Source of the DNA: Augochlora pura
Lineage: Eukaryota; Arthropoda; Insecta; Hymenoptera; Halictidae
DNA length: 64,000 nt
NCBI RefSeq assembly: GCF_028453695.1
Contig: NC_135772.1
Location: 18,657,611 to 18,721,610 of the forward strand
Direction of reading: 5' to 3'
Shown: positions 11,898 to 22,931 of the stretch, in pieces
Numbering within the stretch: the first letter of the stretch is position 1
How the letters are laid out: the number at the start of each line of letters is the position of its first letter
Made by a program: the position numbers and the translations under genes
Notes under the pieces: model-generated
What the model was told of the DNA's origin: nothing
Databases searched by the model: none
Seen by the model: only the letters and a program-made list of their open reading frames with translations

Positions 11898-13971
11898 TCA
11901 AGGCACAAAGATGTAATGAGACACGTCGTTGGAGTCCTCCATCACTTTCGACTGGAGCAACTTGATCTCCAATCGCAGTTTCTCCTTCTCCATTTCCTGC
12001 TTTCGTATCTCATTTGAGTAGCAATTGATCTGCAGCTTCAGCTTGTCTTTTTTAAGTTTCAGCATCTCAGTCTCATGATACAGCTTCCCCTTTTCTGCCC
12101 GTAACACCGCCAACTGCTCCTGGAGTAGCTGATGGCTGGCCTCGTCGGACAGTATCACTTCCGGTGCTTCAGTGTCTGCTTTGCCTGTTATTACCGAATT
12201 GGAACAATTCTCCCCGCTTTCTGGTCCACTATCTAGTTCTGCTTCAGCGATGGTAGCTTCTTTCATGATCCAGATCCTGGAATCCGCAGTATCATGAAAA
12301 GCGTTAGGCGATTTAGCCGGTTGCTGCGGCTGAGGGCTTAAGGATCTGTTTTGTTGTTTGGGGGATAATGATGTTGCTTTCATTTTGTCTATGTCATTGG
12401 ATGGCGTGATTGTCTCTATGCCTAAAACTAAAACAAACAGTTATTTCTCTCTTCCGCCCCATTTAACATTCTTTAAGTGTTTAAATGCAAAACCATTAAT
12501 GTTAAATTCGTCTATTTATTTTAACAAGAATTGTAGTTTTAATGCGAAATACTGCTCTTGAGTCAAGCTAACCTGAACAATGCGCGAAGGGTAAAGAAAA
12601 TTCAATTAATTTTGTTAAAGAATTACGACTAGAATGATTAGACTAAAAGAAATCAATGTCAATTGAAAGTACCTCTAGGGTTGGACGATTGACTTTCATC
12701 CACTGTATGAGACAAATGATTGTTGCAATAAGTATTGAATTCTCTCTCATCGACGAAAACTGAACCGTCAGCGTTCACGATGGATTCGACTATCACAGAT
12801 GGATCTCCATCCTGCATTACCAATTCTCCGACAATTTCGCCGTTCGCCGCTATAATATCACCGTCGTCATTCGCTCTTAATAATTCGCCATCCGTAGTAT
12901 CTATCTCGTCTACTACTTCTTCTTGCGTTAATTGACCACTGTAAGAATCTTCGCCATCGTTCCCTTCACTCACTTCTAATTCAGTCGGCAGCCGCTATAA
13001 ACGCAAAAATTAACTGTTCGCAGATGCGCTAAGAAATATATTGTTGTATGCACACCAAAATGAAATCTCTTACATCTTGACCCCAAGGTGACTCTTGCTC
13101 TTTTTTCATCTTCTTTATTGTCTGCGCGATTTCATCCTCAGACTCTGAATAAGTTTTCCTATCGTTGTCCCTACCCTGCATTTTCTCAATATCGTGAATT
13201 TTTTTAAACAATTGATACGCTCTTTCCGGAGTAATATTCCGCTTTTGTTTATTAGCTGCAGCTATATTGAATAAATCTTTAGATCTAAGTATCTTGTTCG
13301 TCCGTAATTTCACGTATTCTTTCAATCTTTTACGGTCAATGTGCAACTGCATCAAATCTTGCACCTCTTGTTTAATCTCACCGCATAGTTTTCTCTCTTG
13401 TGGAAGATTCTTAAACAATTCCTAACGAAAAGAAGGAAGGCCAAGTTGAACTGATACCCATAGAAAATTCAGAGTAATTTAACGATTGATTACCTCAGAG
13501 ATTTCATGATTATGCTCATTGTTAACACTAGTCACCTCTAGTTTTGTACCATCTTTTGATGCCCTTAACATAATATGTGCTGGACAATTTGTTCTTATTG
13601 ATCTAAATATGAAGAACAAAATACATGACATGAGTATACGTTCCAAGACGCAATGAGATACATGTAGTTCAATGTATTTAATTTTCAATTTCATCAACTA
13701 ACTGAGACTGTCTCCTGCCAGCTCCTCGTGGTAAAAACTTTTGTCCACCATAGATACAAGCATACTTTACAGAATAATATTTTAAACGCTCGCTAATCGG
13801 ACGAGCAGTTTTCATATGAGCTCCGCTGACTGTTCTGCTATCTCTCCTCCAGTAATGGACTAGACTACGTTTCGAAAATTTCTCCAACTTATGCTCTAGC
13901 TCCTCGTAACTATCAAACATTTCTCCCAAGTGGAAGGATACATCTTCATCTTCCACTATACTTACATCCAT
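11898..13971 (-). CDS. FAR1/ZSWIM3-N-like DNA-binding domain protein with C-terminal coiled coil
   Basis: Five exons read 13971-13703, 13602-13494, 13421-13074, 12994-12673 and 12421-11898, all in phase, giving 523 residues from the ATG at 13971. Residues about 10-120 match the FAR1-type zinc-binding domain found at the N-terminus of ZSWIM1/3-like proteins: a FDSYEELEHKLEKF start, then LKYYSVKYACIYGG, CPAHIMLRASKDG and a closing HNHEISE, with spaced Cys and His-x-His ligands. The helical stretch that normally follows (PQERKLCGEIKQEVQDLM) is also present. The MULE-like transposase core and SWIM finger of full-length relatives are absent. Instead there is an acidic segment (exon 4) and, at about residues 440-515, a Lys/Glu-rich coiled coil. 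This domain derives from transposases (family knowledge); a host transcriptional role is inferred. The in-frame TTG upstream of the ATG was rejected as a start. Confidence 0.85.
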
Positions 13972-15591
13972 TATAAAAACAACGGCTAGCAATCTATTAC
14001 ATCAACAAACACAGACATTATTTACTAATAATGGCAGGCATATATTAAGTATTCCATATAGATTTCAACTGTTAGGCGAGTGTTAAGGTCAAATAAAAAA
14101 TGTTTGTAAATAACAATACCGACCATCGAAATGGGGGGAGAGAGGGAACTGTGTGAAATAATGAATGTATTGTCATTATGACATTTCGCATTGTTTTGAA
14201 ATGCGATTCTTGAAATTATTCAAGTAGTATGAAAGAGACAGAGCTAAGAGAAAAACCATTGTGTCTGTTTGTCGATGTTTGATGTACATAGACTGAGAAT
14301 CCTATGCAAATATAAGATAAATGTGAGATCTAATAAACGGTGTTTATACATAAATCGTGATGCTGTATATGGGGAAAGGGGTGAAATACAACCAAGTTGA
14401 ATGAAGTAATATTCTAATTATAATTTTGGCATTAATTGAAAATGTAAATCATGAAAATTATCAAGTTGTCTAAAACGGATACAATTGGGGAAAAAGCATT
14501 GTTGTTGTTTTTTTGGTCAACGTTTGGAGGTTAGATTTCGATTTGATTGGCGTGGCAGAAGCCAAAACGAAGGAACCGTGAACACAGCCAGACAGAATTA
14601 CTCGGGAGCCGGACAAAGTCGGACGAGACTTTCTGTTCCCTATTAATTTCCAGTCTTTGCAGGGTAACTTACGTCTTGTCATATTTCCCGCGGTATTCCT
14701 CAATTTCTTTGTTGTTTTTACTTTGTCCGTTTGTTATGGAAACGTGCACTGTGATTTTACGCCATTTCTAAAACAGGATAAGCGATTGAACGACGGCGCA
14801 ACTGTTGTAATTTCCACGGCGTTCAAACGTTTTTGCATTTTTAAAGAAAACCGTTTCAAAAATTCGTCCAACGTATTTTCTAATGATCAATCGATATTTT
14901 CTGGTAATCGATTAACATACTTTATGTGCATAAAATAATAGAGACTAGCATTTGTAAAGATTCGAAAACCCAATTAACCTATTCATTTTCGCGGTAAAAC
15001 AGACGAGAGTACATAATAAGTTGAAATCGTAACTAAAATAATATTTATTGATGCGTAACCTTATGTTTCTACAAAACTCTTATGGATATTCAAATGATTT
15101 TAAAACGGGTTAAAAAATGATTGAACATGGAAAAATTATTTGTTTATAATACTGAGATATATGTTTCTTTAAGAAGGTTCCTTGTCCTTATTTTAATACG
15201 GAAATAAATTAACTCGAGCAACTTAAATATTCCAGTTGTTATCATTAACAAAAAAGGTATAAAGGAAAGATATAAAGTTTGAGGGACCAAATAAAAAATT
15301 TGTCTTAAGATCACATTTCTCAAGATTTACAAGGTCGTTGACTTCGTGTTTAATGGAGCTATATAATAGTTTTATTCCTATCACGTAATAGCCAAATTAA
15401 TTAAGAAGTCAACAATCTACAATATCGTGATTCTTATGAAATCTTTATAACAATTTTATTATCACAATTGATGTCTCTTTGAGCCCAATCATGTATTTCT
15501 AATATATTTTTTCTTATTATCAATAATATTTGAAATATTTAAGATACTCAAGTTGGCTGGGGTACTCTGTATAAAATGCAAAATAAAGATA
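13972..15591. other. Intergenic region between the FAR1-like gene and FKBP15
   Basis: No coding exon is supported. It should hold the promoter of the FAR1-like gene and the 3' UTR of FKBP15; TTTATT at 15455-15460 is an AATAAA on the - strand, about 130 bp past the FKBP15 stop. Two similar, diverged blocks at about 14128-14285 and 14365-14530 look like an old tandem duplication. The small open frames at 14470-14940 show no coding character. Confidence 0.6.
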
Positions 15592-18500
15592 TCAATGTAA
15601 CCAATCACTTTCATCTTCAGTATCCATAGGAGGAATGGGTGGTGGTTCATCTTGTAATAATATAGGTGATATCTGTAAATAAAAGAAGCATGGAAATATG
15701 TCTGAAAATTACAGTAAATAAAATTGATTGTAAAAAAGAACAAATAGTACATTGGTATTCTCTGAAATATAAGTCTGCTTTGGTGGTTCGTTTGATAAGA
15801 CACTTAATGAGTCAGGAACAGTAGTTTCCATAACTTTTGAAGACTCTGGTTCTGTTACATTGGTAGCAGTCGATTCTACTTTTTTACTGCTTTCTCTGTC
15901 AGCATTGTACAAAACTTGTAATGTTGCATTCTACAATCAAATTATCCATAAAAAAATGGTGAACCTATTATCAATAACTAGTAGACTAATTTTCTATATA
16001 ATTTACCTTTATTGTACTAGCGATTGTTGATTTTATGTAAGAGGTCGGATATGATTCATCCGTAAATTTATCCATGAGGGCGTGATAAATTTTATTCATT
16101 ATACTTTTAATTTCTCTGTTCTTATTATTCTAAAAGAATCATCGTTAGTAGATAGAAATAAAATAAATAAAACATAGGAATAAAATAAAATCTCACATCA
16201 TTTATTTCTGTAGAACTTGCAGATGTCAATGAATTGCACTGTTCAACAAGTTTAGATATTTTATTTTCTAACAAGACTTTCTCTTCCATATATTTGCTAT
16301 TCAATTCCTTCGTTACATTTAGATCTTTCCTTGTTTTCTCTATATGCTCGTTTGTTTCTTTTAATGAACCCTCCAGCTCCCGAACTTTTTTACTTAAACT
16401 TTCATTAGTTTGTGTTAAAGATTCTTTCTGACTCTCCAAATTCGTTATGAATTCCGTTTTTGCAATTAGTTCATCTATACATTGATCAAACAATTATCAT
16501 ACCGTGTTCCGTTAATAATACCGTATTAAAATTTACAGAATACCTTTTGACTGTTCTAATTTCCCTTTCAATGTGCTCACAGTATTCTTCAGATCATTTA
16601 ATTCTACAGAATCCTTGGTAACTACAGCATCGGCACTTTTTTGTGATGGATTAGAGTTTTCCCCGGACTGCGATGAATTCATGGCCAAAAACATCTTCAG
16701 AACGGCATCCAGAGCTGTTTGATCTTTTACAGGAGACGTAGCATTTTGAAGTTCAAGAACATGAAACTGTATACGATTTATATTGGCGTGTTTGTAAATA
16801 TTGTGTTATCATTTCGAGAGTATAACTACCTTGTCGAGTAACTTTTGTACATTGTCTGATATTTTGGACATTCCCATTCGTAGTTCTGTGTTTGTCATCC
16901 TAGATTCTGATAACAACATATTAAGTCCTGGATCCATCATTGATGGTATGGCTGGAGTTACACTTGGCCGCTGTAATGAATACACTTGACCATCCAGAGT
17001 AACAACGTTGTTTGGCTACAATATATATATGTATATATATACATATGCATACATACATATATATATATATACATAAAAAGTAACTTGTCAGTATAAGTGC
17101 TTTTCAATAAAGAAAGACTGATACAGGGTGTTCCGTAAACCGTGATACAATCGGAGAGAAAACCATTTTGCTCTTTCCGGTTGTATCACGATTTATGCAA
17201 CACCCTGTATACCTGAATCTGTTTAGGAGACCAATGAGCGAATGTGGGTGCTGAAACAAAAGGTTTACAAGCAGCATTTGTTACAGGTGCATCACCTTTC
17301 GATTTCAATACTCTATGCACATTCCTTGACGTTTCTTCTGGTGATTCTCTTAACAATTGTTTCTTATGATGTCCATCGTCCGACGAGTCCATCTAAAACA
17401 ATACGATTATACAGTGGGATAAATTGGTTGAAAGAAATGTCTAATTCAAAGGAAAACATATTTACCGTCTTATGACGTGGCGATTTGTGTGGTATATCAT
17501 CCTACACATGAAGTACATACAATTTACTAAAAATTTTCCAATATTGTTAAACGTTAAAACAGAGATTTCCAGTACCTCGGTGTCTTCAGAGTCAGTAGTA
17601 GTGGAGACAGGTATTTTTGGTAATATAGATTGACCCATTTTTGCCATTCTAGATAAAATAGATGCTTTATCATATGTAACTTTATGCGATTGTGTAACTT
17701 CTTCCCTAGGTTGTATATCTACTATTTCTATTTCTAGTATAACATCTATCTCCTTGGGAAATCCAGGACCCAAACTGATCTATGAAATATTAAAATTTTT
17801 ATACACATTCGTCAATCACTATGCAGATTATGTAAAGCAATGGCTTTCAAACTTTGTTGATTCATGGAACCTTTAGGATTATTAATTTTCAATTTACGGT
17901 TCCTTCACTTTTCTTGTTTGAAATTCTTTCAAATTGCAACTCTGTCTTACAGAACATAGTTTGAAGACCGCTGATGTAGAGTGTTTAATTGCAAAACCTG
18001 TTTACTAGGCGGCAAAAATAAAATTCTCTTTAATCCTCTGTTACTTCCTATAAGTGTCTTTTCCCAATTGTCATCTGTAGATATTGTTACAACCATTATC
18101 TGTGATGCTGTAACATTGAATTTAAAAGGCTGTGCTATTTCTGGAGCAATGAAATACTTTATAATCAGTTCATCCCCTTCGTTTGCTATCACATCTTTGT
18201 TTGTAGGAGTCAAGTCCTGACAAAGGACATTCTCTATTTTCCCATCTTTTGAGAAGTATCGAGCTAATCCAACTTCTCTAGCAAATTGTATACAAGTATC
18301 ATTGTTTTCAAATAAAATTGACCAATTCTCTTTATTGCCATCATAGTAACTTGAATAATTATTTGGCTGTACTAAATATAAAAAATCATGTGTTACTGTA
18401 ACAATAGACACGTGATCTTGCTTGGTTCTATATAAAATAATCTGATATAATCTCGTTGCTGTGTTTCCTATGAGGGCCATGCCAAGCTTTCCAACTGGTA

Positions 18501-19042
18501 CATAGACTCCATTTTGTCTACGAACAATACAATTTATTGTGTATTAATGAAGGAGGCTAAGGATAGCAGATAAAATTCTTTGTACACAAATACTACGTCG
18601 TACAATTTAAATGCGTGCACTTCTTTTGCAATTATGACTTCCGTTTTGCTTGGTGCAGTTTGCTGTAAATTACGTGAACTACTCAGTTTCTTAATGGTTT
18701 GTTGTTTTGACAATGAATTGCTGTCAAGTGGCTTAACTTGCATCCCAAATATAGCAGCTAAATTGGACCTACAAAAGCGCTGTTTTAATCGATATTGTTG
18801 AGAAATAAAATAATAATTACAACAGAATCTGACAGTATAAACGTCATGTCATCTCCTAATTAATACATATGAAAATATATCAATTACAAAAATGCTCTCC
18901 TAAACTATTAAAGTTGTTTTCAAAGATTTCTACTAATATAAAAAATTATTGAAGCAACATACCCTCCTGAGGGTAAAAAGTCCGGTTCATCTTCGTCTCG
19001 AAAAATTTTATCGAGATTTGGCAACTGATTTCCCAAACTCAT
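15592..19042 (-). CDS. FKBP15: FK506-binding protein 15-like (WAFL), WH1-like domain plus degenerate FKBP fold and coiled coil
   Basis: FKBP15/WAFL is an early-endosome and actin-associated protein (family knowledge). Twelve exons: 19042-18963, 18768-18586, 18517-17998, 17779-17576, 17501-17466, 17392-17213, 17015-16830, 16766-16544, 16474-16197, 16129-16007, 15930-15751, 15672-15592, giving 757 residues. Exons 2-3 hold the WH1-like domain (LGMALIGNTATRLYQIILYR, then LVQPNNYSSYYD and NWSILFE). An FKBP-type segment follows, ending LFLPPSKQ-ISLGPGFPKEIDVILEIEIVDI; its peptidyl-prolyl active-site aromatics look poorly kept. RMAKMGQSILPKIP is a family signature. Exons 7-9 are a long coiled coil starting TNTELRMGMSKISDNVQKLL, exon 10 has the conserved IMNKIYHALMDKF helix, and the C-terminus ends PPPIPPMDTEDESDWLH, like the acidic DWL end of vertebrate FKBP15. 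Only the exon 2/3 junction is uncertain: the phase fits only with a weak GT donor at 18585. Confidence 0.92.
17020..17074. repeat. AT/ACATAT simple repeat in an FKBP15 intron
   Basis: Alternating AT/GT and ACAT units directly beside the acceptor of FKBP15 exon 7, in the same 197-bp intron as the hairpin element. Confidence 0.85.
17121..17210. mobile_element. 90-bp hairpin element (MITE) in FKBP15 intron 6
   Basis: The ends are ATACAGGGTGTT and AACACCCTGTAT. The two arms pair over about 39 bases with a few mismatches around a loop of about 12. It lies in the intron between FKBP15 exons 6 and 7, and its right end abuts the splice donor (exon ...CAG, then GTATACAGGG on the - strand). TACAGGGTGTT-type ends are common on small insect inverted-repeat elements (general knowledge); the exact superfamily is not determined. 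Confidence 0.75.
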
Positions 19043-19374
19043 AATTATAAATCAAGTGTAAACAAGTATGGTGCAATGCCACATAAATGACAAATCAAAT
19101 AGTAATTGCAATCAGAGATCACGGACAAGGTACATAGACCTAGCACCTATTAGCACCCAATGTACTTTTGTACTTTACGTTTTACACCACACAAAAATTG
19201 GGTGCTAGGCTAGGACCTAAGACTAGTGATGGGATCAAGTTAGATCAATTGTCAAATTCAGTATTCACGAAACTAAGTCAAATCTATCCGCTGCGATACA
19301 CTGTGCAGCAGTACCTCACCATATTGCACCATGTCAGGGGCAAAGGGCTGTGAAATTTGAGGCATGGTACAGAA

Positions 19375-19460
19375 ACTGTCTTTTCCTGATTGGTTGGTAC
19401 TCCGCAGTTAAGCAGTGCTGCCTTCATAGTTTTAGGAGAAAGAGAGGAAATGGCGAATGA
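19375..19460. repeat. Dispersed repeat block, copy A
   Basis: About 86 bp similar, by eye around 70 percent, to 22133-22219, in the same orientation. Shared words include AGTGCTGCC and AAAGAGAGG, and both begin ACTG. It lies about 330-420 bp upstream of the FKBP15 start codon. Confidence 0.6.
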
Positions 19461-19708
19461 GCAAGAGAGCACGACATCAGACAAGCGAAACTAGTCACAC
19501 CAACGACCAATGTAGCTTGTCTTCCTCTACCATGTTTGCGATCTCGCTCTTTTCGCGCGTCTCTACTTATCGCCTCGTAAAATGATCGACCACATGAACG
19601 TTCAATTATATATCAATTATCCTGATTTATCCGGCAGCACAGGGGAAAAAAGAAGAGGGTGGAACTGGACCACGACCAGGAATAGATTGGAAACATTATT
19701 TATCACAA

Positions 19709-19714
19709 TTTATT
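19709..19714 (-). terminator. Poly(A) signal for LIPT2
   Basis: TTTATT on + is AATAAA on the - strand, 66 bp past the LIPT2 stop. It is the nearest canonical signal. Confidence 0.6.
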
Positions 19715-19779
19715 TTAAAAAATGTACATAAAAAATTAGATTAATTAATTAAAAATACATTACACGATTAGATTACGAT

Positions 19780-20496
19780 TTATGAATGCATCTCGTATTT
19801 TTTAACATTTTCCATTAATTCCAAAGATTCACTTGGGGAACATTCAGTCAGTAAACACTGAAACTGATCTTGGAACGCATTTTTAAGTACAGGTAGTACA
19901 TCTTGAGTGGTTACAACTGTATTCAATTCTTTACTAATACTAGTCACACCTTTTCCTTCAATACCACAAGGCACAATGTGATCAAACCAATCCAAATTTG
20001 TATTACAGTTTAAAGCTAACCCATGCGTTGTTATATATCGACTGCCATGAATGCCAATTGCACATATTTTTCTATCTTCTACCCACACACCAGTATCTGA
20101 TGATGTACGAGCACAAATGCCATAGCTTGAACACAATCGAATTATCATTTTTTCTATTTGGTCAACATACCATTTTATTCCCTGGTTAAAGTCTCTTAAA
20201 TTTAATATGGGATATGCCACTAACTGACCAGGTCCGTGGAAAGTTATCAGACCACCTCGGTTTGTCCTATAAAATTCTGCACCTAAATTCTTTAGCTTCT
20301 CTTCATCTTGAACAGTGTAAGTCCTGTCTCTAATACCAACAGTGTATACTGGGTTGTGTTCAAGGAGTATCAGTGTATTGAAGATGTCATTTTGTTCTTT
20401 TTGATGATGACGATCAGACACTATTTTTTGTAATCTTAAGCCAGCATTATAGCTTAAACGGCCAACCCACAGAACTTTAACTACGTTACAAGACAT
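19780..20496 (-). CDS. LIPT2: Octanoyl-[acyl-carrier-protein] transferase LIPT2, mitochondrial
   Basis: LIPT2 (LipB family) moves octanoate from mitochondrial acyl carrier protein to the lysine of lipoyl-dependent proteins, the first step of lipoate synthesis (family knowledge). The gene is a single exon of 238 residues, typical for the family. Visible hallmarks are the RGGLITFHGPGQLVAYPI segment, the substrate-pocket KICAIGIHGSRYITTHGLALN region with its conserved lysine, and the DHIVPCGIEGKGVTS loop carrying the catalytic cysteine. The ATG at 20496 has A at -3 and starts where the family starts. A mitochondrial leader is not obvious but the first 30 residues are basic. It lies 88 bp downstream of the WRNexo stop on the same strand, with no AATAAA between, so co-transcription is possible. 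Confidence 0.95.
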   Translation of the reverse strand: MSCNVVKVLWVGRLSYNAGLRLQKIVSDRHHQKEQNDIFNTLILLEHNPVYTVGIRDRTYTVQDEEKLKNLGAEFYRTNRGGLITFHGPGQLVAYPILNLRDFNQGIKWYVDQIEKMIIRLCSSYGICARTSSDTGVWVEDRKICAIGIHGSRYITTHGLALNCNTNLDWFDHIVPCGIEGKGVTSISKELNTVVTTQDVLPVLKNAFQDQFQCLLTECSPSESLELMENVKKYEMHS

Positions 20497-20584
20497 AATA
20501 GTTTACTGGTAAAATCTTCCGATTGATCACATAATTTCGTACAACTGAATACTTATTTTCACATGCTCATGCAACTGAAAGGAC

Positions 20585-21865
20585 TTAATGGTTCATATTC
20601 TCTTCATTAATTTTTGCATTGGCTTTCTCCTGTATAGTAATATGTAAAAGCCACGAAACCTGTTCAGAAAACAACTTTTTATAGACCCTTAATAAAATTA
20701 AATTGATAACAATGAAAAACATACATAGGCATCAGTTGCAGCATATGTTTTTTGGTCTTCGCTTAAGGGGTAAACATGCCATTGGCTCATTCTAACTTTC
20801 TTATTTTTATCAATCCTCTTTTTCAACTAAAACAGGACAAGAACAAATGTAATCACATTATTATTATCAATACATTATGTAATATCAATATTTTTAAAGA
20901 GCTAACCACATAGGCTGTTAATCTTTCCAAACTCCAGCGACACGATCGATTCAATACTCTGTTTGCAAAAGGGCCACTGTCCATGCAATTATTTTCTACA
21001 ACCTTTTGAGCAGGAAATTCTTTAAAATCCCTACCCAGCTTCCAGATATCACTGTTAATTCAGGTGTGATATAAATGAAGTAATAAATTATATGTTTATA
21101 ACATAAAAGCCATAATTTACTTACTTCTTAATATTTACCCCAACGAGCTTTACCTTTGGATGAGATAAAAGAATCACAAATGCAGCAGGTAATTTTCTAA
21201 ATGCATATATATGCAGTAAATGACAAACAGCATCATTGAAACAAATTTGCGCTAAGGCAGTTTTTCCACTTCCAGTCTTAAAACTAAAACTCCACTCTAA
21301 ATCAAATCCAATCGGAACTATGTCACTATCACACCGGTCTATTTCATTTCTGAATGCGGCGAATAAAAAAATATTAAGTGAAAAAAAATATAAACGAAAA
21401 TATCTATGGCACTCTTCCGATTAATAATGCTGAAATGAATACTTACATAATATCATCACAGACCATAGCACAAATATTAAAGTCATTGGTATAATTAATT
21501 CGTCCCTTGAATAAAATTTGTTGTAATAAAGAGATGTCGGTCTCTTTCTCTACGACTGGTTTTATTTGATTTTTGTCCTATAAAAATATTTACAATCATC
21601 ATGAAAAGTTCATTATAAAATTTAATATATGCAAAAATATACGACCTACTTTTTGACTGAAAAAGAAATTTAAAATGTATTTTAACGTACGGCCAAATTT
21701 GCTGGAAGATGTCTTGGAGATCGCCGCACTGTAACTTCGTTACACTCCGGTAGCGGCTAAAAATATTAATGTTTATATAACATCACAATACAAAAGATGG
21801 GTGTATTTCCATAAGTATATTAACCTTACTGTTTCACTTACCTGACGGCGTATGAACGTTGTCAT
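20585..21865 (-). CDS. WRNexo: Werner-type 3'-5' exonuclease (WRNexo-like, DEDDy family)
   Basis: This stand-alone exonuclease corresponds to the nuclease half of human WRN and to Drosophila WRNexo; it degrades DNA 3'-5' in replication and repair (family knowledge). Seven exons: 21865-21842, 21756-21691, 21577-21447, 21349-21125, 21051-20907, 20826-20725, 20659-20585, all in phase, 255 residues. Motif I is IGFDLEW (Asp and Glu metal ligands), followed by TGSGKTALAQICF. Motif II is VGVNIKNDIWKLGRDF, formed across the exon 4/5 junction, which supports that join. WSLERLTAYV follows, and motif III is YAATDAY. It is about 100 residues shorter than Drosophila WRNexo, mainly because the N-terminal basic region is brief (MTTFIRRQ plus exon 2), so an extra upstream exon cannot be excluded. 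Expression may be linked to LIPT2 (88-bp spacing). Confidence 0.93.
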
Positions 21866-22132
21866 GATAATGAAACAAGCGAAAATTGATGGCTTTATTA
21901 TATAAAATACAACTATAAATTACATCGAAGATCGAAAGATTATCTTTTCAAACTGTTAAACAATTTTATTGAATTCTGACCATAACAATATGCCGCTACT
22001 TTTGAACTCATTATCATGGACATAAAAATATATAGACGGAGCGTAATGTACTCCTAATAATGTCCTACATTTAAGAACCCCGACTAGGGGAGCCGTATTT
22101 TTGATCGTAGGGATCTTTAGGGAAGAAAAAGG

Positions 22133-22219
22133 ACTGCTTTCCTCTGATTTGTTGGGAATTCATAGTTGACTAGTGCTGCCCTCATAATCAAAGTCAAAGA
22201 GAGGGAATTACGAGAATCA
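22133..22219. repeat. Dispersed repeat block, copy B
   Basis: Similar to 19375-19460 in the same orientation. It lies about 270-355 bp upstream of the WRNexo start codon. Confidence 0.6.
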
Positions 22220-22925
22220 ATCGAAGAATTGATCATCTTGTAAAAACTATAAATGCGATATACAAAATGGTACTTAGGACAACAAGATATAAGAAAACAA
22301 GCTTTCAGATATAAATTCGAGGTTAAAACAGTAGTTAGAGTTGCCAAATTTAAGGAAAAAGAGAAAAATAAGCCAACATTGAAGTGCTTCGAAAAGAAGA
22401 TTAAAAGTTAGAAGATGGCTTACTTGGAAAAGCAAAAAATTTGGTATATAAATTATGTGGATATATGTAGCTACACAGAGATAGGAAAACATAAACAAAC
22501 GGAAAGGTAAATGGAATATTGAAAAAACGATAAAACTAGATGGACTATGTAGTTAAGACAATAGATACTGATAAAATGGAGAGAAATAGTACACACTATA
22601 AAAAGTGATTTCATGAGCTATATAAATTTTTCCCAAAAAAGAAAATATTTCGAAAGAAAGGAAGGGGTATTCGAATGCTGTAGGAATACTAGAAATAAAA
22701 AAGAAGTTCCAAAGGACAGAAATAAAAAATAGAAAACAGCAATTCATGCTTGAACAATTGGATTTCTTCATTGTACTTAATGTTGAAAAACCATTATCCC
22801 AAAGAATGATAGGCAGTACACAATAAAATAAAAGAAACTATACATACAATAGAAGGAACTTGGAGATAGATTTATAAAACGAAACATACCATAATGAAGT
22901 GATCAATATCATGTTATATTCATTA

Positions 22926-22931
22926 TTTATT
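22926..22931 (-). terminator. Poly(A) signal for prosaposin
   Basis: TTTATT on + is AATAAA on the - strand, about 580 bp past the stop codon. I saw no nearer canonical hexamer. Confidence 0.45.

Larger units (their letters stand above)
19043..19779. other. Intergenic: FKBP15 promoter side and LIPT2 3' UTR
   Basis: No coding exon. The LIPT2 poly(A) signal (TTTATT on +) is at 19709-19714. A block similar to one upstream of WRNexo lies at 19375-19460. Confidence 0.65.

Noticed and set aside
14974..15115. Pair TTAACCTATT ... GGGTTAA as a further TTAA element
   Set aside because: The ends share only about eight bases and the interior gives no further inverted similarity.
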